From Microbacterium salitolerans (lineage in GTDB: Bacteria; Actinomycetota; Actinomycetes; Actinomycetales; Microbacteriaceae), in contig NZ_JAHKSH010000006.1 in NCBI RefSeq assembly GCF_019720895.1, positions 1 through 64,000 of the forward strand: a stretch of 64,000 nucleotides of DNA, given 5' to 3'. Positions 35,473-45,398 of this stretch are shown piece after piece. The notes beneath the pieces are model-generated. The model was not told the origin of the DNA. It was given only the letters and a program-made list of their open reading frames with translations, and did not search any database. Each line of letters starts with the position of its first letter. The stretch's first letter is position 1. Made by a program: the position numbers and the translations under genes.

Positions 35473-36777
35473 ATGATGGTTCGATCCCGCACGCTCCTCG
35501 GCGCCGCCGCCTTCACCGGCGTCGCCGCGCTCGCCCTCGCCGGATGCTCAAGCGACTCCGGATCAGACGACGCCGCGGACCCAGAAGAGACGACATCGGA
35601 GGAGACGGCGGCCCTCGAGCCCACGACCGAGTTCGGCGACGTCTCCCTCAAGGTCGGAACGGCGCTCCCCCAGACGGGCGACCTCGCGTTCCTCGGCCCG
35701 CCCGAGGAAGCCGGCGTGGCCTACGCACAGAAGCTGATCAACGACTACACCGGCGAGACGGGCCTCGACCTCGACGTCGTGTGGGGCGACTCCGGCGACC
35801 TCGTCAATCGCGCATTCGAGACCGAGATCCCTCGCCTTCTCGGCGAAGACGTCTCGGCCATCGTCGGCGCCGCATCGTCCGGCGTGTCCCTGCAGTTCCT
35901 CGATCAGGTCGTGGGCGCCGACGTCATCCAGTTCTCGCCGGCCAACACGTCCGACGCGTTCACCACCGCAGACGACAACGGTCTCTACTTCCGCACGGCG
36001 CCCAGCGACGTGCTGCAGGGCGAGGTCCTCGGCAACTTCATCGCCAGCGAGGGCCACCAGACGCTCGGCATGATCGTTCTCAACGACGCCTACGGCACCG
36101 GACTCGCGAAGTACGTCACCGAGTCCTTCGAGGCCGCGGGCGGCGAGGTCGTCGCGAACACGACGTTCAACCCGGGCGACACGACGTTCACGTCGCAGGT
36201 CTCCGAAGTGCTCGCAGAAGATCCCGACGCGATCGTCGTGCTGACCTTCGACCAGGCCAAGACGATCGTCCCGAACCTCGTCGACGAGGGCGTGACCGCC
36301 GACCAGATGTACTTCGTCGACGGCAACCTCGCCGACTACTCGGCCGACTTCCCCGAGGGCACCCTCGAGGGAGCCAAGGGCACGTACCCGGGCCCGACGC
36401 CCGAGCAGGTGCAGCAGTGGGTCGACGACCTCGAGGCGTTCGTGGAAGAGGACGGCCGCGACAAGCTCAAGGACTTCACGTACGGCCCCGAGTCCTACGA
36501 CGCGACGAACCTCATCGCCCTGGCCGCCCTGCGCGCCCAGTCGACCGAGGGCCCCGAGATCGCCAAGTACCTCCAGGAGGTCTCGGGCGGATCCGGCGAG
36601 GGCGAGAAGTGCGAGTCCTTCGCCGACTGCGCCGACATCATCCTCGGCGGCGGCATCGCCGACTACGACGGCGTCTCGAGCCCCGTCACCTTCGACGACG
36701 TCGGCGACCCGACCGAGGGATTCATCAACATCTACGAGTACGGCGCCGACAACACCTACGCACCGTACGAGGGCTGA
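35473..36777 (+). CDS. Branched-chain amino-acid ABC substrate-binding lipoprotein
   Basis: A 434-residue periplasmic-binding-type I lipoprotein. The lipobox LALAGC gives Cys25. An acidic Ser/Thr/Glu linker (residues 26-50) leads to VSLKVGTALPQTGDLAFLGPPEEAGVAYA, the LivJ-type N-lobe. AIVGAASSGVSLQFLDQV and TFNPGDTTFTSQVSEVLAEDPDAIVVLTF are ligand-cleft blocks. The start has AAGGA 7 bp upstream; ATG 35476 is an alternative. It is the likely receptor for livHMGF at 22103-26167, about 9 kb away. A perfect terminator follows at 36790. Confidence 0.93.
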   Translation: MMVRSRTLLGAAAFTGVAALALAGCSSDSGSDDAADPEETTSEETAALEPTTEFGDVSLKVGTALPQTGDLAFLGPPEEAGVAYAQKLINDYTGETGLDLDVVWGDSGDLVNRAFETEIPRLLGEDVSAIVGAASSGVSLQFLDQVVGADVIQFSPANTSDAFTTADDNGLYFRTAPSDVLQGEVLGNFIASEGHQTLGMIVLNDAYGTGLAKYVTESFEAAGGEVVANTTFNPGDTTFTSQVSEVLAEDPDAIVVLTFDQAKTIVPNLVDEGVTADQMYFVDGNLADYSADFPEGTLEGAKGTYPGPTPEQVQQWVDDLEAFVEEDGRDKLKDFTYGPESYDATNLIALAALRAQSTEGPEIAKYLQEVSGGSGEGEKCESFADCADIILGGGIADYDGVSSPVTFDDVGDPTEGFINIYEYGADNTYAPYEG

Positions 36778-36789
36778 GCCCTCACCCGT

Positions 36790-36825
36790 GAACGGGCCCC
36801 GATCCAGTCGGATCGGGGCCCGTTC
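36790..36825. terminator. Perfect 16-bp hairpin between convergent genes
   Basis: GAACGGGCCCCGATCC at 36790-36805 pairs perfectly with 36810-36825 around loop AGTC. It lies 12 bp after the binding-protein stop and 4 bp before the end of the minus-strand operon, so it probably ends transcription from both sides. Confidence 0.92.
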
Positions 36826-36829
36826 CGCG

Positions 36830-37278
36830 TCACGGGGTGAGAGCCTCCAGCATCGCGAAGCGCGGCAGGATCCACGTGAGCCAGTACGCGCTGAAGAGGA
36901 TCGAGACGGCGCCGAGCACGATGCTCGACCAGCACCAGCGGCGCCTCTCGCTCTTGCGGAAGAGCGCGATGACGCCGAGCACGAGACCGATGAAGCCGGG
37001 GGCGAAGCCCCACGGCCCGAACCACGACACGATGAGCCCGATGGCAGACAGCGTCACGGCGACGAGGCCGAGGTGCGTGATGTGGGGCCGCAGGTCGCGT
37101 CGGGTGAGCGGACGATGGGCGACCTCGGGGTCGATCCACCCGAACGTGTCAGAGGCGACCACCGACATCGGGCCGGACGCGGCCGCGTGCAGGAGCTTCT
37201 GCTCCTCGGTCGGCTGTCCTCCATGCGCGCGACCGCCGGCCTCCTCATCGGAGACCGCCGGGTTCTCACGCGTCGACG

Positions 37279-37282
<4 letters not shown>
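36830..37282 (-). CDS. DUF4190-like small membrane protein
   Basis: A 150-residue protein of unknown function. The first about 65 residues are soluble and charged ([21 protein letters not shown]). Three hydrophobic segments follow: [37 protein letters not shown] and [23 protein letters not shown]. The pattern [19 protein letters not shown] is DUF4190-like. ATG 37282 overlaps the tsaD stop by 4 bases, so it is the last gene of the glmS-tsaD operon. The longer upstream frame is a shadow of tsaD. Confidence 0.75.
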
Positions 37283-38354
<1,072 letters not shown>

Positions 38355-38358
<4 letters not shown>

Positions 38359-38852
38359 GCGCACGCTCCTGCGTCAGCGGGGTCCGGGGTCTGCGCGGCG
38401 CGCCACGCCGCGAGATCGAGACGCATGACGATCGCGTCGACGTCGTCGGGCTGGTAGTAGCGCGGGCGCCGCCCGAGCTCGGCGAAGCCCTCGGAGGCGT
38501 ACAGGGCGATCGCGACCGGGTTGTCCTCGCGCACCTCGAGGAACACCTCGCGCGCGCGTCGACCCGCCGCTTCATCGAGCAGCTCGCGCAGGAGCGCACG
38601 CCCCTGTCCGCGTCCGCGCGCCTCCTCCGAGAGGGCGATCGTCTGCACGTCGGCGTCCCGTCCGCCGGCGAGGTGCCGGAGACCCGCGTACCCCACGACG
38701 CGTCCGGTCTGCTCGAGGACGACGTAGCGGCCGTGCGCGCTCTCGAGCTCGGCGCGCATCATCTCGTCGCTCCACGCATCGGACGGGAACGACGCCCGCT
38801 CGATGCGCATGATCGCGTCGAGGTCGCGGGCGACGGCGCGACGGATGGTCAT
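38355..38852 (-). CDS. rimI: Ribosomal-protein-alanine N-acetyltransferase RimI
   Basis: A 165-residue GNAT acetyltransferase. The acetyl-CoA loop is [17 protein letters not shown] near residue 78, preceded by DVQTIALSE. The C-terminal [29 protein letters not shown] is typical of RimI. RimI acetylates the N-terminus of ribosomal protein S18 in E. coli. It is encoded between tsaB and tsaD with 4-base overlaps at both ends, a widespread actinobacterial order. About 15 residues ([15 protein letters not shown]) extend past the usual end. Confidence 0.94.
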
Positions 38853-39454
38853 GTGCTCACCCGCTTCCGCGGCGCGGGAAGCCGCACGTCCGGGGCCCGA
38901 AGGTACAGCGGCTCGCCGACATCGACGACGCGCTCTGCCGCAAGCTGCCGCGCGGCGACCCGGCCCAGCGATCCGGCCGAGATGCGGGCCTCCAGAGTCT
39001 CCCCCTCGCCCTGCGCGCGGAGGTCGGGACCGGTGACGCGCACAGGGAGCCCAGCGTCGTCGAGTCCGGCGTAGGTCGAGACGGCGTGCTCGCGGCGACG
39101 CGCGTCGGTGATGATCTCGACGGAGGCGCCGGGGGCGGCGCTCAGCCGCTCGAGGGCCGGCGCATCGTGGCTGACGACCGGGATCACCGGGATCCCGCGT
39201 CCGATCGCGAAGGCGCGCGCCGCCGCGATGCCGATGCGCAGCCCCGTGAACGGACCGGGGCCCATGCCCGCCGCGACATACGTGATGTCGCGCGGCGTCA
39301 GTGCGGACTGCTCCAGCGCGCGTTCGATGAGCGCGCCGATCACCTCGGCGTGCCCGCGCGTGCCCTCGCTGTCGGCCTGCGCCCGCACGTCTCCCGTCGC
39401 CGGGTCGACGACGGCGACGGACGAGGCGAGGGAGGTGTCCACACTGAGAATCAT
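38849..39454 (-). CDS. tsaB: tRNA threonylcarbamoyladenosine biosynthesis protein TsaB
   Basis: A 201-residue ASKHA-fold partner of TsaD needed for t6A37 formation. The sequence opens ILSVDTSLASSVAVVD, then HAEVIGALIERALEQS and the conserved AGMGPGPFTGLRIGIAAARAFAIGRGIPVIPV block. The second lobe is short, as usual for TsaB. The ATG at 39454 gives the family start. It lies 25 bp after tsaE and overlaps rimI by 4 bases. Confidence 0.95.
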   Translation of the reverse strand: MILSVDTSLASSVAVVDPATGDVRAQADSEGTRGHAEVIGALIERALEQSALTPRDITYVAAGMGPGPFTGLRIGIAAARAFAIGRGIPVIPVVSHDAPALERLSAAPGASVEIITDARRREHAVSTYAGLDDAGLPVRVTGPDLRAQGEGETLEARISAGSLGRVAARQLAAERVVDVGEPLYLRAPDVRLPAPRKRVST

Positions 39455-39479
39455 CGGTAACAGCGTATTCTCGCGGGAC

Positions 39480-39965
39480 TCAGGTATCCCTGAGCGTGCA
39501 TTTCGTTACGACAACGGTGCGAGGCGCGTCGAGATCCAGGTTCTCCGGATCTTCCTCGGCGTCGCCGGTCGGGCGAGCGATCTCGATGTCCCACCACTCG
39601 TCGGCGACGGATTCGATCGCGCCCCGACCCCACTCGACGATCGTGACGGATCCGTCCAGGTCGAGGTCGAGGTCCTCGAGCTCCGAGGCGTCGCCGAGAC
39701 GGTAGGCGTCGGCGTGCACGAGGGGGGCACCGCCGGTGAGGGACGGATGCGTGCGGGCGATCACGAACGTCGGGCTCTGCACGGGGCCGCGCACGCCGAG
39801 GCCCTCGGCGATGCCGCGCGTCAGGGTCGTCTTGCCCGCGCCGAGCGGACCCGTGAGGACGAGGACGTCGCCGGCGACGAGCTGCGCGCCGATGCGGCGC
39901 CCCAGAGCCTCCATCTCAGCCGATGTCGCGACGTCGCGCGTGCCCAGGATGTCGTCGGGGATCAT
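39480..39965 (-). CDS. tsaE: tRNA threonylcarbamoyladenosine biosynthesis ATPase TsaE
   Basis: A 161-residue P-loop ATPase of the t6A system. Walker A is GPLGAGKTTLTRG near residue 37, followed by GLGVRGPVQSPTFVI and a conserved HADAYRL. The end EWGRGAIESVADEWWDIEI is typical. ATG 39965 gives a normal N-terminus. A GTG at 40004 overlaps the alr stop (GTGA) and would add 13 residues; that coupling pattern makes it a real alternative. In the operon it sits between alr and tsaB. Confidence 0.93.
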   Translation of the reverse strand: MIPDDILGTRDVATSAEMEALGRRIGAQLVAGDVLVLTGPLGAGKTTLTRGIAEGLGVRGPVQSPTFVIARTHPSLTGGAPLVHADAYRLGDASELEDLDLDLDGSVTIVEWGRGAIESVADEWWDIEIARPTGDAEEDPENLDLDAPRTVVVTKCTLRDT

Positions 39966-40000
39966 GGATCCATTCTCTCGGCTGGTCGCCGTGCGCATGC

Positions 40001-41125
40001 TCACTCGACGACGGAGCGGCGGACGCGCGCGCCGATGCGCGTGACGATCTCATAGTTGATCGTGCCGGCGGCGTCCGCCCAGTCGGTGGCCGTCGGAGCT
40101 CCGCGCAGTGGGTCGCCGAAGAGCACGACCTGGTCGCCGACCGCGACGTCGACGTCGCCGACGTCGACGACGAACTGGTCCATGGCCACGCGGCCCGCGA
40201 CCTGGAAGCGGCGACCGCGGATCCGCAGGGGCCCCCTGTTCGACGCCTGGCGCGGCACGCCGTCGGCGTAGCCGAGCGGGACGAGCACGAACGTCGTGTC
40301 GCGTTCTGCGCGATGCTCATAGCCGTAGGAGGCGCCGTGGCCCGCGCGCACACGGCGCACGGCCACGACGGGCGCCCGGAGCGTCATCGCGGGGCGCAGG
40401 CCGAGAGCGGCCGACGAGCGATCCTCGAACGGCGAGAGCCCGTAGACGCCGACGCCCACGCGCACGCCGTCGAAGCGCGCCTCCGGCAGGTCGATCGTCG
40501 CGGCCGTCGCGGCGAGGTGCCGGACAGACGGATCCAGCCCCGCCGCCGCCGCCGCCGCGATCGCGTCCTCGAACAGACGCACCTGCGCGAGGTCGTCCTC
40601 GCGGCTCGTGCCGGAGACATGGCTGAAGAGCCCGTCGACCCGCACGCGCCCCTCTGCCTCGAGACGCGCGGCTTCCGCAAGCGCGACGTGCCAGTCGCTC
40701 TGCGCGATGCCGTTGCGCCCGAGCCCGGTCTCGAACTTGAGGTGGACGACGGCGGGCCGCTCCCCCGCCTGCGCCGCGATCCGCTGCAGCTCGGCGACGC
40801 TCGAGACGCCGAGCTCGACGTCGCGGGCCAGCGCCGGCGCGAAGTCGGCGTCGGGCGCGTGCAGCCACGCGAGGAGCGGATGATCGACACCCGCGTCACG
40901 GAGCGCCAGCGCCTCCGAGACGTCGGCGACGCCGAGTCGCGTCGCGCCTCCGGCGATCGCACCGCGCGCCGCCGTCAGCGCGCCGTGGCCGTAGCCGTCC
41001 GCCTTCACGACGGCGATGAACTCGCGCGTCTTCGCGACCGCACGCAGCTGGCGCACGTTGTGCTCGATCGCGCCGCGGTCGATGAGCGCCTCGCGCATCA
41101 CTCCCGTCGGGAAGGACCCGCTCAT
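40001..41125 (-). CDS. alr: Alanine racemase
   Basis: A 374-residue PLP enzyme producing D-alanine for peptidoglycan. The PLP lysine is Lys41 in AVVKADGYGHG. The second catalytic residue is the Tyr in HGASYGYEH. FSHVSGTSREDD, GVRVGVGVYGLSPF and the C-terminal VAMDQFVVDVGD belong to the fold type III barrel and beta domain. Start ATG 41125 overlaps the acpS stop by 4 bases. Grouping with glmS places two wall-precursor steps in the same operon. Confidence 0.96.
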   Translation of the reverse strand: MSGSFPTGVMREALIDRGAIEHNVRQLRAVAKTREFIAVVKADGYGHGALTAARGAIAGGATRLGVADVSEALALRDAGVDHPLLAWLHAPDADFAPALARDVELGVSSVAELQRIAAQAGERPAVVHLKFETGLGRNGIAQSDWHVALAEAARLEAEGRVRVDGLFSHVSGTSREDDLAQVRLFEDAIAAAAAAGLDPSVRHLAATAATIDLPEARFDGVRVGVGVYGLSPFEDRSSAALGLRPAMTLRAPVVAVRRVRAGHGASYGYEHRAERDTTFVLVPLGYADGVPRQASNRGPLRIRGRRFQVAGRVAMDQFVVDVGDVDVAVGDQVVLFGDPLRGAPTATDWADAAGTINYEIVTRIGARVRRSVVE

Positions 41126-41481
41126 CCGTCGTCCTCCAGGACCACATAGGCGAGCGCCAGCCCGCCATCGTGCGACAGCGAGAGGTGCGGGCGCGTGACG
41201 CCCCGGGCATCGAGCGTGCGGGCCGTCTCACCCGTCACGACATAGGCCGGCGCCTGCCGCTCGCCGAGGCGCGGCACCTCGATCTCCTGCCAGCGCACAC
41301 CGTCGGATCCGCCGAGCGCCTTGATGAGCGCCTCCTTCGCCGCGTAGCGCGCCGCGAGCGAACGCAGGGGAAGCGCGCGCTCGTGAGCCGTGAACAGGCG
41401 CTCCATGAGCTGCGGCGAGCGCGTGATCTGCCCCTCGAACCGCTCGACGTCGACCATGTCGACGCCGATGCCGACGATCAC
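41122..41481 (-). CDS. acpS: Holo-[acyl-carrier-protein] synthase
   Basis: A 119-residue phosphopantetheinyl transferase that activates ACP with CoA. Asp8 in IVGIGVDMVDVERF and Glu in YAAKEALIKALGG are the Mg2+/CoA ligands, and the C-terminus has PHLSLSHDGGLALAYVV. GTG 41481 is chosen since the family begins with IVGIG; the frame upstream is a glmS shadow. It starts 22 bp after glmS and overlaps alr by 4 bases. Confidence 0.95.
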   Translation of the reverse strand: MIVGIGVDMVDVERFEGQITRSPQLMERLFTAHERALPLRSLAARYAAKEALIKALGGSDGVRWQEIEVPRLGERQAPAYVVTGETARTLDARGVTRPHLSLSHDGGLALAYVVLEDDG

Positions 41482-41503
41482 GACGGATCCCCTGCGCGCG
41501 CCA

Positions 41504-43357
41504 TCACTCGACCGTGACGGACTTCGCGAGATTGCGCGGCTGGTCGACGTCGAGGCCCTTCGCCGTCGCGAGGCCCATCGCGAAGATGTGCAGGGGCACG
41601 ACCGCGAGGATCGGCTCGAACAGCGGGCTCGCGAGAGGGATACGCAGCACTTCGTCGGCCTTCGGGAGCACGGCGGAGTCGCCCTGCTCGGCGATCGCGA
41701 TGACGCGAGCGCCACGCGCGCGGATCTCCTCGATGCTCGAGATGACCTTCGCATGCATCGTCGCGGCCCCGCGCGGCGACGGCACGACGACGAACACCGG
41801 CTGGCCCGGCTCGATGAGCGCGATCGGGCCGTGCTTGAGCTCGCCCGCGGCGAAGCCCTCCGCGTGGATGTACGAGATCTCCTTGAGCTTCAGCGCGCCC
41901 TCGAGCGCGATCGGGAAGCCCACGTGGCGTCCGAGGAAGAGGACGGATCGCGTGTCGGCCATCCAGTGCGCGAGCTGCTCGACACGATCCTGCTCGTTCT
42001 CGAGGATCCACCGGATCTTCTCCGGCAGCGTCTCGAGCTCTTCGATGCTCTCGGCCGCGACATCCGCCGGCAGGGCTCCGCGGACGTGCCCCATGTGCAG
42101 CGCCAGCAGGTAGAGCGCCGTGATCTGCGCGACGAAGGCCTTCGTCGAGGCGACGGCGACCTCGGGGCCCGCGTGCGTGTAGACGATCGCGTCGGACTCG
42201 CGCGGGATCGTCGCCCCCTGCGTGTTGCAGATCGACAGGGTCTTCGCCCCGAGGCGCGCGGCCTCCTTAACGGCCATGAGCGTGTCCATCGTCTCGCCGG
42301 ACTGGCTGATCGAGACGACGAGCGTCGAGGATCCGACGATCGGGTCGCGGTAGCGGAACTCGTGCGCCAGCTCGACGTCGACCGGGACCCGAGCCCACCG
42401 CTCGATCGCGTACTTGCCGACGAGGCCCGAGTAGTAGGCCGTGCCGCACGCGAGGATGACGACGCGCTCGATGCCGGTGAAGAGGCTGTCGAGGCCCTCG
42501 AGCTCGGGGATCACGATCTGACCGTCGCGGATCCGCCCGCGCACGGTGTTGGCGACCGCCTCCGGCTCTTCGGAGACTTCCTTCGCCATGAAGCTCGACC
42601 AGCCGCCCTTGTCGGCGGCCGCGGCGTCCCACGACACCTCGAACGGCGTCGCCTCGGCCGGGTTGCCGTGGAAGTCGGTGATGGTGACGGAGTCGGGAGT
42701 GATCGAGACGATCTCGTCCTGGCCGACTGCGAGCGCCTGACGCGTGTGCTCGACGAAGGCGGCGACGTCGGATCCGAGGAAGTTCTCTCCCTTGCCCAGT
42801 CCGATCACGAGGGGCGAGTTGCGACGCGCGCCGACCACGAGCCCCGGGTGGTCCTCATGCATCGCGAGCAGCGTGAACGCGCCCTCCAGCCGGCCCACGA
42901 CCGCGCGGAACGCCGCCTCCAGGTCGCCGCCCGATGCCCGGTACTCGCGAGCGATGAGCGCCGCCGCGACCTCGGTGTCGGTCTCGCTGCGGAACGTCGC
43001 GCCGCCGGCTTCGAGCTCGGCGCGCAGCTCGGAGAAGTTCTCGATGATGCCGTTGTGGATGACGGCGAGACGATCGTCGTCGGCGAGATGCGGGTGCGCG
43101 TTCGCGTCCGTCGGCCCGCCGTGCGTCGCCCATCGCGTGTGGCCGATGCCGGTCGTGCCCGCCGCGAGCGGGCTGTCCTCCAGCGCTTCGCGCAGGCGCG
43201 CGAGCTTGCCGGACTTCTTGCGCATGCCGAGCGACCCGTCGCCGCCGATCACGGCGATCCCCGCGGAGTCGTACCCGCGGTACTCGAGTCGGGCGAGGCC
43301 CGCGATGAGGATGTCCTGGCTCTCCCGAGGACCGACGTATCCGACGATTCCGCACAT
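41504..43357 (-). CDS. glmS: Glutamine-fructose-6-phosphate aminotransferase
   Basis: A 617-residue enzyme forming glucosamine-6-phosphate, the first step to UDP-GlcNAc. Met1 is removed and Cys2 (CGIVGYVG) is the amidotransferase nucleophile. TRWATHGGPTDANAHPH and HNGIIENFSELR belong to the glutaminase domain. Two SIS domains follow (ACGTAYYSGLVGKYAIE, SISQSGETMDTLMAVKEA, GRHVGFPIALEGALKLKEISYIHAEGFAAGELKHGPIALI). It ends AKSVTVE. The frame is open upstream in the coaA region, but ATG 43357 is the only start that places Cys at position 2. It is first of the eight-gene operon. Confidence 0.97.
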   Translation of the reverse strand: MCGIVGYVGPRESQDILIAGLARLEYRGYDSAGIAVIGGDGSLGMRKKSGKLARLREALEDSPLAAGTTGIGHTRWATHGGPTDANAHPHLADDDRLAVIHNGIIENFSELRAELEAGGATFRSETDTEVAAALIAREYRASGGDLEAAFRAVVGRLEGAFTLLAMHEDHPGLVVGARRNSPLVIGLGKGENFLGSDVAAFVEHTRQALAVGQDEIVSITPDSVTITDFHGNPAEATPFEVSWDAAAADKGGWSSFMAKEVSEEPEAVANTVRGRIRDGQIVIPELEGLDSLFTGIERVVILACGTAYYSGLVGKYAIERWARVPVDVELAHEFRYRDPIVGSSTLVVSISQSGETMDTLMAVKEAARLGAKTLSICNTQGATIPRESDAIVYTHAGPEVAVASTKAFVAQITALYLLALHMGHVRGALPADVAAESIEELETLPEKIRWILENEQDRVEQLAHWMADTRSVLFLGRHVGFPIALEGALKLKEISYIHAEGFAAGELKHGPIALIEPGQPVFVVVPSPRGAATMHAKVISSIEEIRARGARVIAIAEQGDSAVLPKADEVLRIPLASPLFEPILAVVPLHIFAMGLATAKGLDVDQPRNLAKSVTVE

Positions 43358-43424
43358 GCGTTTCATCGTAGGCGCGCGGGCCTGACAAACTCGCCAGCGG
43401 CGCGGACCCGCCGCGCACCGGAGC

Positions 43425-44381
43425 TCAGATCTTGCGGAGGAGAACGCTCTCGACCGTGTGGTCGGCGCTCTTGCGCAGCACGAGCGTGCCGCGATGCTTC
43501 GTCGGCTCGACGTTCTCGGTGAGGTTGGGCAGGTTGATCTCGTTCCAGATACCGCGAGCGGTGTCGATCGCTTCGTCGTCGGACAGGTGCTGGAACACGT
43601 TGAAGTAGGACGCCGGGTTCGAGAACGCCCCCGCACGCAGCGCGAGGAAGCGGCTGATGAACCACTGCTCGATGTGGGCGGTGTCGGCATCGACGAAGAT
43701 CGAGAAGTCGAACAAATCGCTCACCGCGATGTCGTTGGGCGCAGGCGGCGGCTGCAGCACGTTGAGTCCCTCGACGATGAGGACGTCGGGCTGGCGCACG
43801 ACGACCGACGCGTCGGCCATGATGTCGTACTTCATGTGCGAGTAGAACGGCGCGCGCACCTCGGGCTCGCCCGACTTCACGCGCGTGACGAAGTCGACGA
43901 GGCCGCGGCGATCGTACGACTCGGGGAACCCCTTGCGGCTCATGATCCCTCGACGCTCGAGCTCGGCGTTCGGGTACAGGAACCCGTCGGTCGTCACGAG
44001 CTCGACGCGCGGGGTGTCGCTCCACCGCGCCATCAGCTCGCGGAGCAGACGCGCGACGGTCGACTTGCCCACCGCGACGGATCCGGCGACGCCGACGACG
44101 AACGGGATCCGCGGCTGATCCTCGCCGAGGAACTCGCCGACCTCGCCGCCGATCTGGCGCGTGCCGCGCGCCCATGCGCTGAGGAGGCGGCTGATGGGGA
44201 GGTACACGTCGCGCACCTCGTCGACATCGAGTCGATCGCCGATGCCTCGGATCTGCACGATCTCGCTCTCGGTGAGCGGCTGGTCCATGCCCTTGGCCAG
44301 ACGTGCCCACTCTGCACGGGGGATATCGCGGTACAGAGAGAGCTGCAGAGAGCTGCTGGCGGGCGTCATCCGCGCCATCAT
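43425..44381 (-). CDS. coaA: Type I pantothenate kinase
   Basis: A 318-residue kinase phosphorylating pantothenate, the first committed CoA step. The P-loop GVAGSVAVGKST is near residue 98. TTDGFLYPN, GFPESYDRRGLVDFV, PFYSHMKYDI and EGLNVLQPPP are the family motifs. The start is one of two tandem ATGs (44381, 44378); an ATG at 44369 is also possible. It is 67 bp upstream of glmS on the same strand, which fits with acpS (a CoA user) being in the following operon. It is divergent from the Ppx/GppA gene. Confidence 0.96.
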   Translation of the reverse strand: MMARMTPASSSLQLSLYRDIPRAEWARLAKGMDQPLTESEIVQIRGIGDRLDVDEVRDVYLPISRLLSAWARGTRQIGGEVGEFLGEDQPRIPFVVGVAGSVAVGKSTVARLLRELMARWSDTPRVELVTTDGFLYPNAELERRGIMSRKGFPESYDRRGLVDFVTRVKSGEPEVRAPFYSHMKYDIMADASVVVRQPDVLIVEGLNVLQPPPAPNDIAVSDLFDFSIFVDADTAHIEQWFISRFLALRAGAFSNPASYFNVFQHLSDDEAIDTARGIWNEINLPNLTENVEPTKHRGTLVLRKSADHTVESVLLRKI

Positions 44382-44449
44382 ACCGATCGCGCGGCGTGCA
44401 CCTCGATTCGGGGCGGGCAGGTCGGCCGGCGTGCCCTAGTGTGATGCGC

Positions 44450-45379
44450 ATGCGTCTCGGGGTCCTCGACATCGGATCGAACACCGTCCACCTGCTCGTC
44501 GCCAATGCGCAGCCGGGGGGCCGGCCGCTCGCCGCCACGAGCGAGAAGAGCACCCTGCGCCTCATGCGCTACCTCGATGACGACGGCGCCATCTCGAAAG
44601 ACGGCGTCAAAGCGCTCCTGAAGGCCGTGCGCAAGGCGAAGAAGGTGGCCGCGAAGGAGGGCGTCGTCGAGCTCCTCGCGACCGCGACGTCGGCCGTGCG
44701 CGAGGCGGTGAACGGACCGGAGGTGATCGCGCAGATCGAGGAGACGCTGGGCCAGAGCCTGCAGGTCCTCGGCGGATCCGACGAGGCGCGCTTCACGTTC
44801 CTCGCCGTGCGCCGCTGGTTCGGCTGGTCAGCCGGTCAGATCCTGCTGTTCGACATCGGCGGCGGATCCCTCGAGGTCGCCGGCGGCTCGGAGGAGCTCC
44901 CGCAGCTCGCCGAGTCGGTCCAGCTCGGCGCGGGGCGCATGACGATCGGCTATCTGCCCGACGACCCGCCCGGCGACGCGGACGTCGAGCGGCTCGCGTT
45001 CCACGCGGAGGAGGTGCTCGCCCCGCTGGCGGCCCGGTTCTCGCGTCTCCCCCGCCCCGACCACGTCGTCGGATCCTCGAAGACGATCCGATCGCTCGCC
45101 CGCCTCGCCGGGTACAAGCGCCCCGGCTGGTCGGGGATCGAGCGCTGGATGCTGCCGCGGGCGGCGCTCGGCGCGTGGATCCCGGTGCTCGCGCGGATCC
45201 CGGCGTCGGCGCGCCAGGAGCTGCCGGGCATCACCGCCGACCGCACGTTCCAGATCACCGCGGGCGCGGTCGTGCTGCACGAGGCGATGAAGGCGCTCGA
45301 CATCGAGGAGCTCGAGGTCAGCCCGTGGGCGCTCCGTGAGGGTGTGCTCCTGCGCTACATCGAGGACATGGGCTGGTAG
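44450..45379 (+). CDS. Ppx/GppA exopolyphosphatase family protein
   Basis: A 309-residue ASKHA-fold phosphatase. The first phosphate loop is VLDIGSNTVHLLV, followed by TATSAVREAVNG, the second phosphate loop FDIGGGSLEVAGG, and LGAGRMTIGYL. The family hydrolyses polyphosphate or pppGpp; the short form (about 310 residues, no C-terminal helical domain) is the actinobacterial Ppx1/Ppx2 type. ATG 44450 gives the common start MRLGVLDIGSN; ATG 44444 is two codons upstream. It is convergent with glmM 19 bp away. Confidence 0.93.
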   Translation: MRLGVLDIGSNTVHLLVANAQPGGRPLAATSEKSTLRLMRYLDDDGAISKDGVKALLKAVRKAKKVAAKEGVVELLATATSAVREAVNGPEVIAQIEETLGQSLQVLGGSDEARFTFLAVRRWFGWSAGQILLFDIGGGSLEVAGGSEELPQLAESVQLGAGRMTIGYLPDDPPGDADVERLAFHAEEVLAPLAARFSRLPRPDHVVGSSKTIRSLARLAGYKRPGWSGIERWMLPRAALGAWIPVLARIPASARQELPGITADRTFQITAGAVVLHEAMKALDIEELEVSPWALREGVLLRYIEDMGW

Positions 45380-45398
45380 CCAGCCCCGCCGGGCGCGC

